Positions 1-7,653 are shown, counted from the stretch's first letter. The stretch: DNA of 27,026 bases from Clostridiales bacterium (GCA_004557905.1 SFFH01000021.1:1-27026); one strand, 5' to 3'. Translations and numbers: made by a program. The notes: generated from the letters alone by a model not told the origin.

Positions 1-71
1 TGCACGGCAAAGAGCGCAAGCGTCATGCCAAGCGCAAGCAGCATGCCGCGGCGTCTGCGGTTGTCCTCCAT
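1..71 (-). CDS. N-terminus of an unidentified membrane or exported protein (partial)
   Basis: Only the first 23 codons are in the window; the gene continues leftward beyond position 1. The reading begins MEDNRRRRGMLLALGMTLAL, an arginine-rich start followed by a hydrophobic stretch, as in a signal peptide or first membrane segment. The ATG at 71 is preceded by AAGGAGA about seven bases upstream, which supports this start. It is transcribed divergently from the S-component gene at 248. Function cannot be judged from this fragment. Confidence 0.55.
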   Translation of the reverse strand, partial: MEDNRRRRGMLLALGMTLALFAV

Positions 72-170
72 GCATCATTCTCCTTACAGCAATCTTCATC
101 AAGGATTATATCATATTTTCCGGTACATCTCAATCTCCGCCTGCGCGCAAAACTGGCATGGTCATAAAAA

Positions 171-204
171 CACAAACTGGCTATTTACCATATGCCAGTT
201 TGTG
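171..204. promoter_or_regulatory. Inverted repeat (probable operator) in the promoter of the S-component gene
   Basis: Perfect 11-bp arms, CACAAACTGGC at 171-181 and GCCAGTTTGTG at 194-204, are separated by 12 bases. The structure covers the -35 region and the spacer of the promoter that ends with TATAAT at 206-211. A third half-site-like copy, AAAACTGGCAT, lies at 149-159. The position suggests binding of a dimeric repressor; the regulator is not identifiable from the sequence. Confidence 0.6.
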
Positions 205-211
205 CTATAAT
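184..211 (+). promoter_or_regulatory. Promoter of the ECF S-component gene
   Basis: A perfect -10 box TATAAT at 206-211 lies 16 bases after a -35-like TTTACC at 184-189. The gene starts 36 bases further on, at 248, with GGAAGGAAG as ribosome binding site. Confidence 0.65.
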
Positions 212-247
212 GCCGGTACAATCCAATTCAGGAAGGAAGTCTTTACC

Positions 248-715
248 ATGGCAAACAACCGCAACAAGACCTTCAGGATCTGCTTCATCGGCCTGATGGC
301 CGCCATCGTCTTCGTCGTCAACTATCTGCGCATCCCGTTCATGCTGTATGACATCGTCGCCGGCTGGGGCGCGGAGTGCATCATCACCTTCATCAACAAG
401 GGCGTCATCGCGCTGGTTGCCGGCCTGATCGGCTACAAGGCCGCCCGCAAGGACGTGACCACCTCCGCCGACCGCACGCGGATCATCGCGGGCAGCGTAC
501 TCGGCGCGCTGGCCTATGTCGCCCTGTACATGCTCAAGACCTTCGTCTTCGGCCAGCTGGTCGACGGCCTGACCTTCGATGCCGTCATCGCCAAGATGCT
601 CACCAAGCTGCCCGGCAGCCTGATGAACGCCGTCTTCGCCTTCATCGTCGCGCCGATCCTGCTGGGCGCGCTCAAGCCCGCGCTCAAGAAGGCCGGCCTG
701 TACGAAAAGCTGTAA
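248..715 (+). CDS. ECF transporter S-component-like membrane protein
   Basis: A 155-residue protein of about five hydrophobic segments (roughly residues 8-30, 40-64, 78-100 and 115-145), ending in a basic C-terminus. Size, topology and the N-terminal LMAAIVFVV helix fit the substrate-binding S component of energy-coupling factor transporters, which capture vitamins or other micronutrients and use shared EcfA/EcfA'/EcfT modules for ATP-driven import. No ATPase or T component lies nearby, as is usual for group II ECF systems. The ATG at 248 follows GGAAGGAAG; an upstream in-frame start at 158 would include the promoter and is rejected. The substrate cannot be assigned. The gene is alone, between a divergent gene and a hairpin-rich repeat, and is probably controlled through the inverted repeat at 171-204. 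Confidence 0.7.
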   Translation: MANNRNKTFRICFIGLMAAIVFVVNYLRIPFMLYDIVAGWGAECIITFINKGVIALVAGLIGYKAARKDVTTSADRTRIIAGSVLGALAYVALYMLKTFVFGQLVDGLTFDAVIAKMLTKLPGSLMNAVFAFIVAPILLGALKPALKKAGLYEKL

Positions 716-720
716 GGTAC

Positions 721-867
721 GTTAGGGCTGCCGCCCTAAAACCCGCTTGAGGGACATCGTCCCTCAAACTCCCTCCTTCGCTTCGCGCAGTATCTCATAC
801 TGCGCGAAGCGATGAAGGGGTCTGGGGATGAAATCCCCAGGCGGGGTCTGGGGCCCGCAGCCCCAGC
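721..867. repeat. Intergenic modular hairpin repeat R1 (inverted pair)
   Basis: Two head-to-head copies of one repeat unit fill the gap between convergent genes. From left to right there are perfect stems: TTAGGGC/GCCCTAA (722-739), TTGAGGGAC/GTCCCTCAA (747-767), a central CTTCGCGCAGTAT/ATACTGCGCGAAG (781-809), CTGGGGAT/ATCCCCAG (822-840) and CTGGGGC/GCCCCAG (848-866). Related single units lie at 2872-2920, 14575-14610, 16331-16396 and 17916-17982. The layout resembles the bacterial interspersed mosaic elements built from REP sequences. It may also help end both convergent transcripts, although no long T-tract is seen. Confidence 0.75.
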
Positions 868-876
868 GTCCTCTCA

Positions 877-1839
877 TTATACGCAATCCCCTGCGCCGAT
901 TTTCCGGGCCCGCTTCCAGAGCGGGTCTTTTTTTGTCACCACGCGCACGGTCTTTTCGCCGCCCTCGCACAGCGTCAGCGTGATGCGTCCCGGCGCGATC
1001 ACCGGATGGCGCAGCACGCGCGCGGCGCACGGGGTATTGGGCGCTTCCCGCGTCAGCGCCAGATAGCAGAACTTCTCGTCCTCGTACGGCGCGTCGCCGC
1101 CCTTGAGCGCCTTGTGCAGCCTTGTGCGCTGCACGCGCACGGCAAAGTGGCACCAGTCGCCCTCCGCCATCGGGCAGCGCGAAGTACCCGCCGGACACGG
1201 CGCCGCCACATGCGCCCCCAGGCCTGCCAGATGATCGCGCACGGCGGCCAGATTGGCAAAGCCCTGCGGTGTGCCCGGCTCGATGAGCAGGAGCATCCTC
1301 TCCGCCGCGTCCCAGAGCCTCCCGGCCACCGGCAGACGCAGCTCCTCCCGCAGCTCGCCGAGCATGTAGCCCTCCATCACCAGCTCGGCCCTGGGGAGCG
1401 CCTGCGCCGCCGTCAGGTCGCAGCTTGCCCACACAGCCTGCGAAAGCGCGCCGGCGCCCGCTTGCATGAGCAGGCTGCCCACGCTGCGCATCGCGTCCTC
1501 CCGCTCCAGGCAGGTGACGCGCTCCAGCTCAAGCAGGCCCGCCGCCGCCCAGCCGGCCGCGCCCGTGCCCGCGCCGCAGTCCAGCAGCGTCCGGGGCTCC
1601 AGGCCGCTGGCATGAAGCGCCTGCTGCAGCGCCGCTTGCGCCGCGGCAAACGTCGCCGGCATGCGCGCAGCCGCATAGGCCGCGGCCTCACTCTCCTTGG
1701 TCAGCAGGCGGCTGCCCTGCCCCGTGCGCAGGCGGTAGTTCTCGCTGATCGCCTGCGCGTCATGCGCCAGCTGCGCCACATTTTCCCCCGCAAGGAGCGC
1801 CTCCAGCGCAGCCGTCAGCTCCTGAGGAAATCCCGCCAT
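877..1839 (-). CDS. Rsm22-like small ribosomal subunit methyltransferase
   Basis: A 320-residue SAM-dependent methyltransferase of the Rsm22 family (PF09243), which acts on the small ribosomal subunit or its assembly. Visible hallmarks are ENYR (33-36), the SAM loop LLDCGAGTG (85-93), the acidic LEREDAMR region (111-118), EPGTPQGF (187-194), and APCPAGTSRCP followed by WCHF. Cysteines 215, 222, 230 and 258 match the four-cysteine pattern that binds a [4Fe-4S] cluster in the mitochondrial relative METTL17. The ATG at 1839 overlaps the stop of the upstream DHH gene (TGATG), with AAAGGA nine bases upstream; the GTG one codon earlier is a less likely start. The two genes are thus probably translated together. 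The exact target base is unknown. Confidence 0.85.
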   Translation of the reverse strand: MAGFPQELTAALEALLAGENVAQLAHDAQAISENYRLRTGQGSRLLTKESEAAAYAAARMPATFAAAQAALQQALHASGLEPRTLLDCGAGTGAAGWAAAGLLELERVTCLEREDAMRSVGSLLMQAGAGALSQAVWASCDLTAAQALPRAELVMEGYMLGELREELRLPVAGRLWDAAERMLLLIEPGTPQGFANLAAVRDHLAGLGAHVAAPCPAGTSRCPMAEGDWCHFAVRVQRTRLHKALKGGDAPYEDEKFCYLALTREAPNTPCAARVLRHPVIAPGRITLTLCEGGEKTVRVVTKKDPLWKRARKIGAGDCV

Positions 1840-2750
1840 CACACCCCGTCCTTTCGCATCTCGTGCTCCACGCGCGGCATCACGTCCCTGCCGCGGGAAG
1901 CGAGGTAGTCATAGGGAATCGTCCGCACCTGTCCGTCCGGCGTCAGGTCAACCTCCGTGGAGCGCAGGCGCACCGGATCGTGCCAAAGAAACACCCACAG
2001 GTCGGCCCGCTCCCGCACGATCTCCCCGCGCAGCACGTCGAGGATCGCACCCAGCTTCTCCTGCGTCATCGCGTCCGTCTGCACATAGGTGGACAGCACG
2101 CGCTTTGCGCCGAACGTGTAGACCTTTTTGCCCAGCATCGCCAGCTCCCGCGCCGGCAGGCTCATGTCCATCAGACCCATGCCCTCGCGCCGGAGCCAGT
2201 CCTCGTCAAGTCCGAGCCGCCGGGCCTGCGTCTCGCCCCAGGCGGCCTCCTCGCGGCTGATCTTGGCGCTTTTCAGGGCGATCGTGTCCAGGTACAGCGC
2301 GGTCACGGCGAGCCGCTCGTCCTCCGGCGTGACCGGCACACCCGCCTCCTGCATGAGATGCAGCACCATCACCGCGCACGCGCCGCTGTCCCCGATCTGT
2401 ACATAGGGAAAGTCCGGCGGAACCTCCGTCGGGTGGTGGTCGATGCAGGCGATGACCTGCCCCGCGCATGTGGGCTGGTGATGATCCACGAGAATCAGCG
2501 CGTCCTCCGGCGCCGTCCCGCCCGCGAGCGCCTGCACATCCACGCCAAAGCGCGCCATCACGCGGCGGGACTGCCCGTCCGGCTCGCACAGCACAATGTC
2601 GCTTGGGATTCCCCACGCGGCCAGCAGACGCTGCATCAGCACGCAGCTGGCAACGGAATCCACGTCGGCGCGGTCGTGGCCGGTGATGACGAGGCGGCCG
2701 CGCGCGGCGGCTTCGCACAGGGTGTAAAGACAATTTATTCTTTCAGTCAT
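1839..2750 (-). CDS. DHH-family phosphoesterase, family II pyrophosphatase-like
   Basis: A 303-residue DHH-superfamily enzyme. The metal ligands of manganese-dependent family II inorganic pyrophosphatases all have counterparts: GHDRADVDS gives H25, D29 and D31, LVDHH gives D89, CIDHH gives H105 and H106, and ALYLDT gives D155. Length is close to the ~310 residues of PpaC. It could hydrolyse pyrophosphate or another small phosphate ester; the DHHA2 substrate-binding basic residues are not clear to me, so a true pyrophosphatase role is not proven. The start is the ATG at 2750, with AAGGAGA in front; the reading frame stays open further upstream into repeat DNA, but that part is non-coding in character. 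It is translationally linked to the Rsm22-like gene downstream. Confidence 0.78.
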   Translation of the reverse strand: MTERINCLYTLCEAAARGRLVITGHDRADVDSVASCVLMQRLLAAWGIPSDIVLCEPDGQSRRVMARFGVDVQALAGGTAPEDALILVDHHQPTCAGQVIACIDHHPTEVPPDFPYVQIGDSGACAVMVLHLMQEAGVPVTPEDERLAVTALYLDTIALKSAKISREEAAWGETQARRLGLDEDWLRREGMGLMDMSLPARELAMLGKKVYTFGAKRVLSTYVQTDAMTQEKLGAILDVLRGEIVRERADLWVFLWHDPVRLRSTEVDLTPDGQVRTIPYDYLASRGRDVMPRVEHEMRKDGV

Positions 2751-2757
2751 GCTTTCT

Positions 2758-2934
2758 CCTTGGGCTGCCAACCCGGGGAACTCACATAGTCGCGCCAGCA
2801 GGCGCTCCTTGCGATTCCCGACGCTCCGCCTGCCTGCTTCGCCCACAGGGCGCGGCAGGCTCCGGTCCCCCAAACCCCGCAAGGGGCATTGCCCCTTGAC
2901 CCTTCTTCGCTTCGCGGCGGTATTGAAGCCGCTT
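2758..2934. repeat. Degenerate intergenic hairpin repeat R5 between the DHH and CapA genes
   Basis: Positions 2872-2920 hold a copy of the R1 unit in reverse orientation: CGCGAAGCGAAGAAGGG (minus strand) followed by the stem CAAGGGGC/GCCCCTTG at 2880-2898, while the second stem has decayed. A further remnant resembling TTGGGCTGCC lies at 2760-2769, and a GCCTGC/GGCAGGC stem lies in between. No gene is evident here. Confidence 0.55.
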
Positions 2935-2959
2935 TGAAAAAAGCGGGCTGCGCCCGCTT
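2935..2959 (-). terminator. Intrinsic terminator of the capA-like gene
   Basis: Read leftward, the last base of the TGA stop at 2959 begins the stem AAGCGGGC/GCCCGCTT with a three-base loop, followed by a run of six T. This is a canonical rho-independent terminator for the LCP-CapA transcription unit. Confidence 0.85.
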
Positions 2960-4164
2960 CAATATACCGTTGTCCATTCGGTCGGATACTCGCTCACCGC
3001 GGTCACGCCGGTGGACTTGTACGTCTTTTCAAGCTGCTTGTTCAGGCCGAGCAGGCGCTCGACGATCTCAGCGCTGTGCGTCGCATCCGCCGGGGTGGGC
3101 TTGAAGTCGTTCACCTTCTCCTGCGAGGAGATGGAGCACGGCACGATGCGGAAGCCCTCGTTCTCCACCATGCCCGTCTGCGGATAGACGCGGAAGCGCT
3201 GCTGGAAGATGTAGGTATCCATATCGTCCGGGCGGGTGTTGCCCGCGAACGAGAAATTGCCCAGCGAGTAGCAGATGTACTTGCCCTTGTACTCCTCAAT
3301 CGGGTTCATGCGGTGGCTGTGATGGCCGAGGACCAGGTCCGCGCCCGCGTCGATCGTCGCGCGGCCCAGCGGCACCTGGCGCTCGTTGGGCAGGTAGTCC
3401 TTTTCCTCGCCCCAGTGATAGGAGACGATCACCAGCTCGCAGCCCGCGTCGCGCAGCGCCTTGATATCGCCCTCGATGGACGCGTAGATGTTTTTGTAAT
3501 TGCCGTTGAACGTCTGATAGGACAGCATGCCGATGTTAACGCCCGTCTCGGTCGTGTAGACCGCGCTGCCCAGGTGGCCGCTGTAGCGGATGCCCGCGCC
3601 CGCAAGCGCGTCGCAGGTGTCCGCGTAGCCCTGCTCGCCGTGATCCATGATGTGGTTGTTCTCCAGCGACACCGCCTCCACGCTGCCGGAGGTGAGCACC
3701 TGCACGTATTCCGGCGGCGCGGCAAAGGAGAACGTGTTCTTCGTCTTGCTCTTCGTATTCGTCAGCGTGCCCTCAAAGTTGACGATCGTCATGTCGTCCG
3801 CCTCGAGGATGGCGCGCGCGTTCTCAAACGGGAAGTCGAGTCCGGACGGCTCCAGCGCGAGCTGCTTGTCAAACACGCTCGTGCCGCTCTTGCGCGTATC
3901 GCCGCCAATGGTCACGTCGCCCGTGGCCGAGATCGTCACGATCACGGAGCCGTCGTCCTGCACGCGCCAGTCGCTCCCGTCCTCGCGCTCGTACCAGGGG
4001 CGCGTTTCAAACACGGCGTCCGCCCAGGTCTCGGCCGCAGGCGGTTCGCCGCCCTCAAACAGGGACAGATCGAGCATCTCGCCAAGGCCGCACGCCGGCA
4101 GCGCCGCCAGCGCCAGCAGCAGCAAAAGCGCGCAGAATCCGCTTGCATTCACAGTGTGCTTCAT
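2959..4164 (-). CDS. CapA-family (poly-gamma-glutamate capsule synthesis type) metallophosphatase-fold protein
   Basis: A 401-residue exported protein. Residues 1-27 form a signal peptide ending near LPACG, so it may be lipidated or cleaved. The PGA_cap domain (PF09587) is clear: SATGDVTIGGD near residue 80, NFEGTLT, SLENNHIMDHGEQG, SYHWGEEKDY, VLGHHSHR and YSLGNFSF. CapA proteins share the calcineurin-like metallophosphoesterase fold and take part in polyglutamate capsule synthesis or in cell-surface polymer handling; no capBC genes are present, so capsule making is not implied. It lies 33 bases after the LCP gene, in the same direction, which fits a joint envelope function. The start at 4164 has a weak ribosome binding site (AGGAT). 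Confidence 0.85.
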   Translation of the reverse strand: MKHTVNASGFCALLLLLALAALPACGLGEMLDLSLFEGGEPPAAETWADAVFETRPWYEREDGSDWRVQDDGSVIVTISATGDVTIGGDTRKSGTSVFDKQLALEPSGLDFPFENARAILEADDMTIVNFEGTLTNTKSKTKNTFSFAAPPEYVQVLTSGSVEAVSLENNHIMDHGEQGYADTCDALAGAGIRYSGHLGSAVYTTETGVNIGMLSYQTFNGNYKNIYASIEGDIKALRDAGCELVIVSYHWGEEKDYLPNERQVPLGRATIDAGADLVLGHHSHRMNPIEEYKGKYICYSLGNFSFAGNTRPDDMDTYIFQQRFRVYPQTGMVENEGFRIVPCSISSQEKVNDFKPTPADATHSAEIVERLLGLNKQLEKTYKSTGVTAVSEYPTEWTTVY

Positions 4165-4197
4165 CGCTATATCCTATTCTCGCAGCTTGCGTTCGTC

Positions 4198-5061
4198 TTA
4201 CGGGTTGTTCAGCAGTTCGTGGAACTTCGTGCGGTTGCTCTTCCAGTTGACGTTGAGCGCGGAGGACGAATCGCCGACCGTGCCATAGGAGTAGGTGCCG
4301 CTCTGCGGGATGGAGAATTCCTCAAACGACGCGCCGCCGGCCACCAGACCGTAGCCCTTGGAGAGCGCGCCGAGAATGTCCATCGCCGAGAGGTTCATCT
4401 TCATGCCGGAGGACACCTGATTGTATACGCTCACCAGCTCGAAAAGCGACAGGTCGCGGCACTTGTCAAACAGCTGGCCGACCACCTTGCGCTGGCGCTC
4501 GGTGCGGCTGAAATCGCCGCCGGAGCCCGTCTGCCGTGCGCGCATGTACGCCAGCGCGATGCGGCCGGTCATGTGCGTCATGCCCGGGCCCTTGGGCATG
4601 TTCGGGTCCTTGCCCAGCAGGATGTTCCGGATGGCCAGATACTCCGCCTCCGTGATTTCGATATCCACGCCGCCCAGCGCGTCGATCACCGGCTTGACAT
4701 GCTCGAAGTTGACGAGCACCGCGCCCTTGATCTCAATCCCCAGCTCCCTTTCCAGGCACGCAATCACGCCGTCAAAGCCGAAGTAGCGGTAGAGCAGGTT
4801 GGCCTTGGTGTCGTTTCCGTTGGGGTTTTTGATCTTGCTGTCGCGCAGCACGGAGGTCATGATGACGCGGTTGTACTTTTCATCCAGCGACACGATGACG
4901 ATGGTGTCCGTGCGCGCATCCTCAACGATGTCCTCCGCGTAGCCGTCCTGCCCCAGCAGAAGATAGTGCGTGAGCTGCGTGTTGACCTCCGTCTCCTCCA
5001 TAACCGCCGCGCAGGGCAGCAGCAGAAGAAGCAGGAGCAAAGAAATGAAGCGTTTGAGCAT
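4198..5061 (-). CDS. LytR-CpsA-Psr (LCP) family envelope protein
   Basis: A 287-residue protein with an N-terminal signal or anchor segment (KRFISLLLLLLLLPCAAV). LCP proteins transfer glycopolymers such as teichoic acids or capsule from polyprenyl-pyrophosphate carriers to peptidoglycan outside the membrane. Family motifs seen in order are LLLGQD, ARTDTIVIVSLD, MTSVLRDS, KANLLYRYFG, VNFEHVKPVIDALGGVDI, ALAYMRAR and GGDFSRTERQRKVV, holding the conserved aspartates and arginines that bind the pyrophosphate lipid. At 287 residues it is close to a minimal single-domain LCP protein. GGAGG stands about five bases before the ATG at 5061. It begins 62 bases after apgM and is followed by the CapA-like gene, so the two envelope genes likely form one transcript. 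Confidence 0.9.
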   Translation of the reverse strand: MLKRFISLLLLLLLLPCAAVMEETEVNTQLTHYLLLGQDGYAEDIVEDARTDTIVIVSLDEKYNRVIMTSVLRDSKIKNPNGNDTKANLLYRYFGFDGVIACLERELGIEIKGAVLVNFEHVKPVIDALGGVDIEITEAEYLAIRNILLGKDPNMPKGPGMTHMTGRIALAYMRARQTGSGGDFSRTERQRKVVGQLFDKCRDLSLFELVSVYNQVSSGMKMNLSAMDILGALSKGYGLVAGGASFEEFSIPQSGTYSYGTVGDSSSALNVNWKSNRTKFHELLNNP

Positions 5062-5123
5062 ATGTGCCTCCGTTCAGGCGTGTATAGGGAATAGACGAAC
5101 GCGCCCGGAATTTTCTTCCCGAC

Positions 5124-6350
5124 TCACGCGAAAAGCGCGCGCAGGAGCATCGGGCCCTCGCTGAGGAAATCGCCGGTTGCGCGGGCATGCTCCTCGTCGA
5201 ACTTGCGCGGCTGGCCCGGATTGCGGCTGTCATAGAGCGCGAACGGCACGGCATGGCCGTCGTGGCCGCGGGTGGAAAGCAGCGTCGGATGATCGGAGAG
5301 GATCAGCACGCGGAACTCGGGATCGACCTGCGGCAGACGCGCAAGCAGCGGGCCGACGACGCGGCTGTCGAGCCGGCGGATCGCCTCGCACTTGCCCTCG
5401 ACGTCGCCGCCGTGGGCGCACTCGTCCGGCGCCTCGACGTGGACGCAGCAGAAGTCCGCGCCGCCCTCGAGCGCCGCAAGCACCGCATCCACCTTGCCCT
5501 CGTAGTTGGTGTCAAGCTCGGCGTTCGCGCCCGCCACGCGCGGGGTGTCCACGCCGCACAGGTTCGCGATGCCCCAGACCAGCGGCACCGCGGACACCGC
5601 GCTGCCCTTCTTGTGATACAGGGTCTCAAAGGAGGGCAGGCTCATCGCCGCGCCCGGGCCCCAGGGCCAGATGCAGTTGGCCGGGAGCTTGCCCGCGGCC
5701 CTGCGCGCCTGATTGACCGGGTGATCGCGCAGGATCTCAAAGGACGCGCGCATCAGCGCCGTCAGCTCCGCGCCCAGCGCACCCTTCGGCAGATAATCCG
5801 CGATCGCGCTGCCCAGGATATTGTGCGGCTCGGTGAAGCGCATCTGCGTGCGGTCCGGCTCGTGCGCCGCGTCGATCACGCCGGTGTGGCGGAACGTCGG
5901 CGTGACGTGGATAGTGAAGCCGATGGCCGCCGCCAGCGCGGCAAAGCGCGGATCGGCGCACAGATCCTCCATCAGCGTGACAGCCTCCTCGCCCTCGATG
6001 CTGCCGCCGTTGTGGGAGAGAATCCGCGCCGTGTCAAAGCACTCGCCCTCCAGCGCGCAGAGGTTGACGCGCAGGCTCGTCTCGCCCGGCCGGAGCATCA
6101 CGCCCATGCCCGCCGCCTCCAGCGCGGAGCGGCCGGTGTAGCAGGTGCGCGGGTCATAGCCGAAGATGGACAGGATGGCCGTGTCGCTGCCCGCGGCCAC
6201 GCCGTGCGGCACGGTCTGGCACATGCCGAGCCTGCCGCCGGCCAGGGTATCGATATATTTGCAGTCAAGCGCGGCCAGCGGGGTCTTCCCGCCCAGCTGC
6301 GCCACCGGTTCATCGGCAATGCCGTCTCCGATCACAAGCACATACTTCAT
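5124..6350 (-). CDS. apgM: Cofactor-independent phosphoglycerate mutase, archaeal type (ApgM)
   Basis: A 408-residue alkaline-phosphatase-superfamily enzyme. It begins MKYVLVIGDGIADEP, has the nucleophile region GVAAGSDTAILSIFGYDP, then YTGRSALEA, the HN motif in LSHNGG, and a C-terminal metal site with VEAPDECAHGG, LSDHPT and GHDGHAVPFALYD. The family interconverts 3- and 2-phosphoglycerate in glycolysis; some bacterial members lie with threonine genes and have been proposed to act as homoserine kinases, but no such neighbours occur here. The ATG at 6350 has GGAGG eight bases upstream and a near-perfect promoter behind it. The open frame extends to 6830 only because that stretch lacks stops opposite the SANT gene. 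Confidence 0.9.
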   Translation of the reverse strand: MKYVLVIGDGIADEPVAQLGGKTPLAALDCKYIDTLAGGRLGMCQTVPHGVAAGSDTAILSIFGYDPRTCYTGRSALEAAGMGVMLRPGETSLRVNLCALEGECFDTARILSHNGGSIEGEEAVTLMEDLCADPRFAALAAAIGFTIHVTPTFRHTGVIDAAHEPDRTQMRFTEPHNILGSAIADYLPKGALGAELTALMRASFEILRDHPVNQARRAAGKLPANCIWPWGPGAAMSLPSFETLYHKKGSAVSAVPLVWGIANLCGVDTPRVAGANAELDTNYEGKVDAVLAALEGGADFCCVHVEAPDECAHGGDVEGKCEAIRRLDSRVVGPLLARLPQVDPEFRVLILSDHPTLLSTRGHDGHAVPFALYDSRNPGQPRKFDEEHARATGDFLSEGPMLLRALFA

Positions 6351-6393
6351 CAAAAGCGCCTCCAGCACCGCGCACAGCGCGGCATTTTGGTTT

Positions 6394-6422
6394 ATTATAC
6401 CGCAGATTCCCTGCCGAGGCAA
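6394..6422 (-). promoter_or_regulatory. Promoter of apgM
   Basis: On the minus strand TTGCCT (6422-6417) and TATAAT (6399-6394) are exactly 17 bases apart, upstream of the ATG at 6350. This is the clearest sigma-A-type promoter in the left half of the window. Confidence 0.8.
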
Positions 6423-6545
6423 TGCTTTTGCCGCCGCAGCGCGGTCATGACGCCGCAGCAAAATACATAGACTGTTACCATCAGAACGCACAAGAGCGCA
6501 GGAACCGTATAAAACGCCTTCGCCATGTACATCCTTATATGCAAA

Positions 6546-6588
6546 GGCGCCCCGCCATGGGGCTGCAATTCCCCGCCTGCTGGCGGGA
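6546..6588 (+). promoter_or_regulatory. GC-rich hairpins in the leader of the SANT-domain gene
   Basis: Two short stems, GCCCC/GGGGC around 6549-6563 and a CCCGCC/GGCGGG stem around 6573-6588, lie just before the ribosome binding site CAAGGAGGAG of the gene at 6611. They may be leader structure; no known riboswitch is recognised. A convincing -35/-10 pair for this gene was not found. Confidence 0.3.
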
Positions 6589-6610
6589 GTCAACCCAAGG
6601 AGGAGCAAAG

Positions 6611-7489
6611 ATGGAGATGTCCTCAGGTATATTGCAGACACAGGAAGCCGTGCCTGCGCGGCGTCCGGTTCGCGGTCCGCACGGCGGCTGGCAAAAGAGC
6701 GAGATCGACGCGCTGGCCCGGCGCATTGACGAGGCCGCCAGAACCGGCGAGTCGCTGCGCAGCGTGTTTGATCAGCTGGGTCAGGAGCTGGGCCGCAAGC
6801 CCAACAGCATCCGCAACTTCTACTACGCACAGGTCCGCACGCAGGGCGGGGACAGCATGGGACGCGCGCTGCCGTTTGAGACGTTCTCCCAGGACGAGGT
6901 GGAGCAGCTCGTGCGCAGCGTGCTCACCGCGCGCGCACAGGGCATGAGCGTGCGCGCCTGCGTGCGCAAGCTCGCGGACGGCGACCGGACGCTCATGCTG
7001 CGCTACCAGAACAAATACCGCTCCACCGTCCGCTCGCGGCCGGAGCTGGTCAGACGGGTGATGGCGCAGCTGACCGAGGAGGGCGTCGCCTATGTGAACC
7101 CCTATGCCGGCGAGGCGCCCCCCGAAAGCCCCGCCATGCCGGGCCTGCAGAAGCAGGCGGAGCTCTCCGGCGACCCGCAGCTGGCCCAGCTGTTTTCCTC
7201 GCTGGATCACCTGCTCGCCCTCGCACTTGCGCCCAGGACGCCCGTGCAGGACAGCGACGCCCAGCGCAGGGCCGACCGGCTGAGTGCCCAGCTCGACATG
7301 CTGCGCATTGAACTGGACAACGAGCAGACGCGCAGCGAGCACCTGCGCACCGAGACCGAGGGCATGGTCACGCTCCTCAAGGAGTACATCGCCCTGCCCA
7401 AGGACGACCGGCTCAGCCACGCCGAGCAGTTCTGCGAGCAGGCCGCCGCGCGGCTGAGCGCCGTGGAATGCGCGCTGATGGAGCCGTGA
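6611..7489 (+). CDS. SANT/Myb-like (RsfA-type) putative DNA-binding protein with C-terminal coiled coil
   Basis: A 292-residue protein. Residues about 24-75 form a helix-turn-helix with WQKSEIDALARRI and RKPNSIRNFYY, like the SANT/Myb module of the prespore regulator RsfA. Residues about 83-150 look like a second divergent copy (FSQDEVEQLVRSVL to RYQNKYRSTVR). After a linker, residues about 215-265 are a charged coiled coil, so the protein probably dimerises. Paired SANT-like domains occur in uncharacterised clostridial regulators, and a role in development or gene control is only inference. The ATG at 6611 follows CAAGGAGGAG; earlier in-frame starts lack such a site. It stands alone, divergent from apgM. 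Confidence 0.65.
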   Translation: MEMSSGILQTQEAVPARRPVRGPHGGWQKSEIDALARRIDEAARTGESLRSVFDQLGQELGRKPNSIRNFYYAQVRTQGGDSMGRALPFETFSQDEVEQLVRSVLTARAQGMSVRACVRKLADGDRTLMLRYQNKYRSTVRSRPELVRRVMAQLTEEGVAYVNPYAGEAPPESPAMPGLQKQAELSGDPQLAQLFSSLDHLLALALAPRTPVQDSDAQRRADRLSAQLDMLRIELDNEQTRSEHLRTETEGMVTLLKEYIALPKDDRLSHAEQFCEQAAARLSAVECALMEP

Positions 7490-7490
7490 A

Positions 7491-7610
7491 GCTCCCTCAG
7501 GAGGGAGCCTTCAATCAATCTGATCCGTCATCAGAGCCGCTTCTTCCGGCAAGGTATGCTCTGCCTCCCTCTTGAGGAAGGGGAACCATCCGAAGGATGG
7601 CGGAAGGAGT
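7491..7610. repeat. Intergenic palindromic repeat, CTTCCC type
   Basis: Directly after the SANT gene lies GCTCCCTC/GAGGGAGC (7491-7508), then a second unit: CTCCCTCTTGAGGAAGGGGAA followed by the stem CCATCC/GGATGG (7586-7600) and CGGAAGGAG. The order of stems matches the element at 17841-17888 in reverse orientation. Elements of this shape are common between genes in gut Clostridia. No gene is seen between 7490 and 7711. Confidence 0.5.
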
Positions 7611-7630
7611 GTATGATGCAGCCGACCAAG

Positions 7631-7653
7631 ACCGGACACCCGTCCGGTTTTTT
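7631..7653 (+). terminator. Intrinsic terminator after the SANT-domain gene
   Basis: ACCGGAC/GTCCGGT stem with an ACCC loop followed by six T. It ends rightward transcription from 6611 before the convergent protease gene. Confidence 0.85.

Noticed and set aside
3076..5094. A 672-codon plus-strand open frame across the CapA and LCP genes.
   Set aside because: It is the antisense shadow of two clear protein families and has no domain or ribosome binding site.
6351..6830. N-terminal extension of ApgM up to 6830.
   Set aside because: It crosses the TATAAT promoter and the start of the divergent SANT gene, and ApgM proteins begin at the MKYVLVIGDG sequence.
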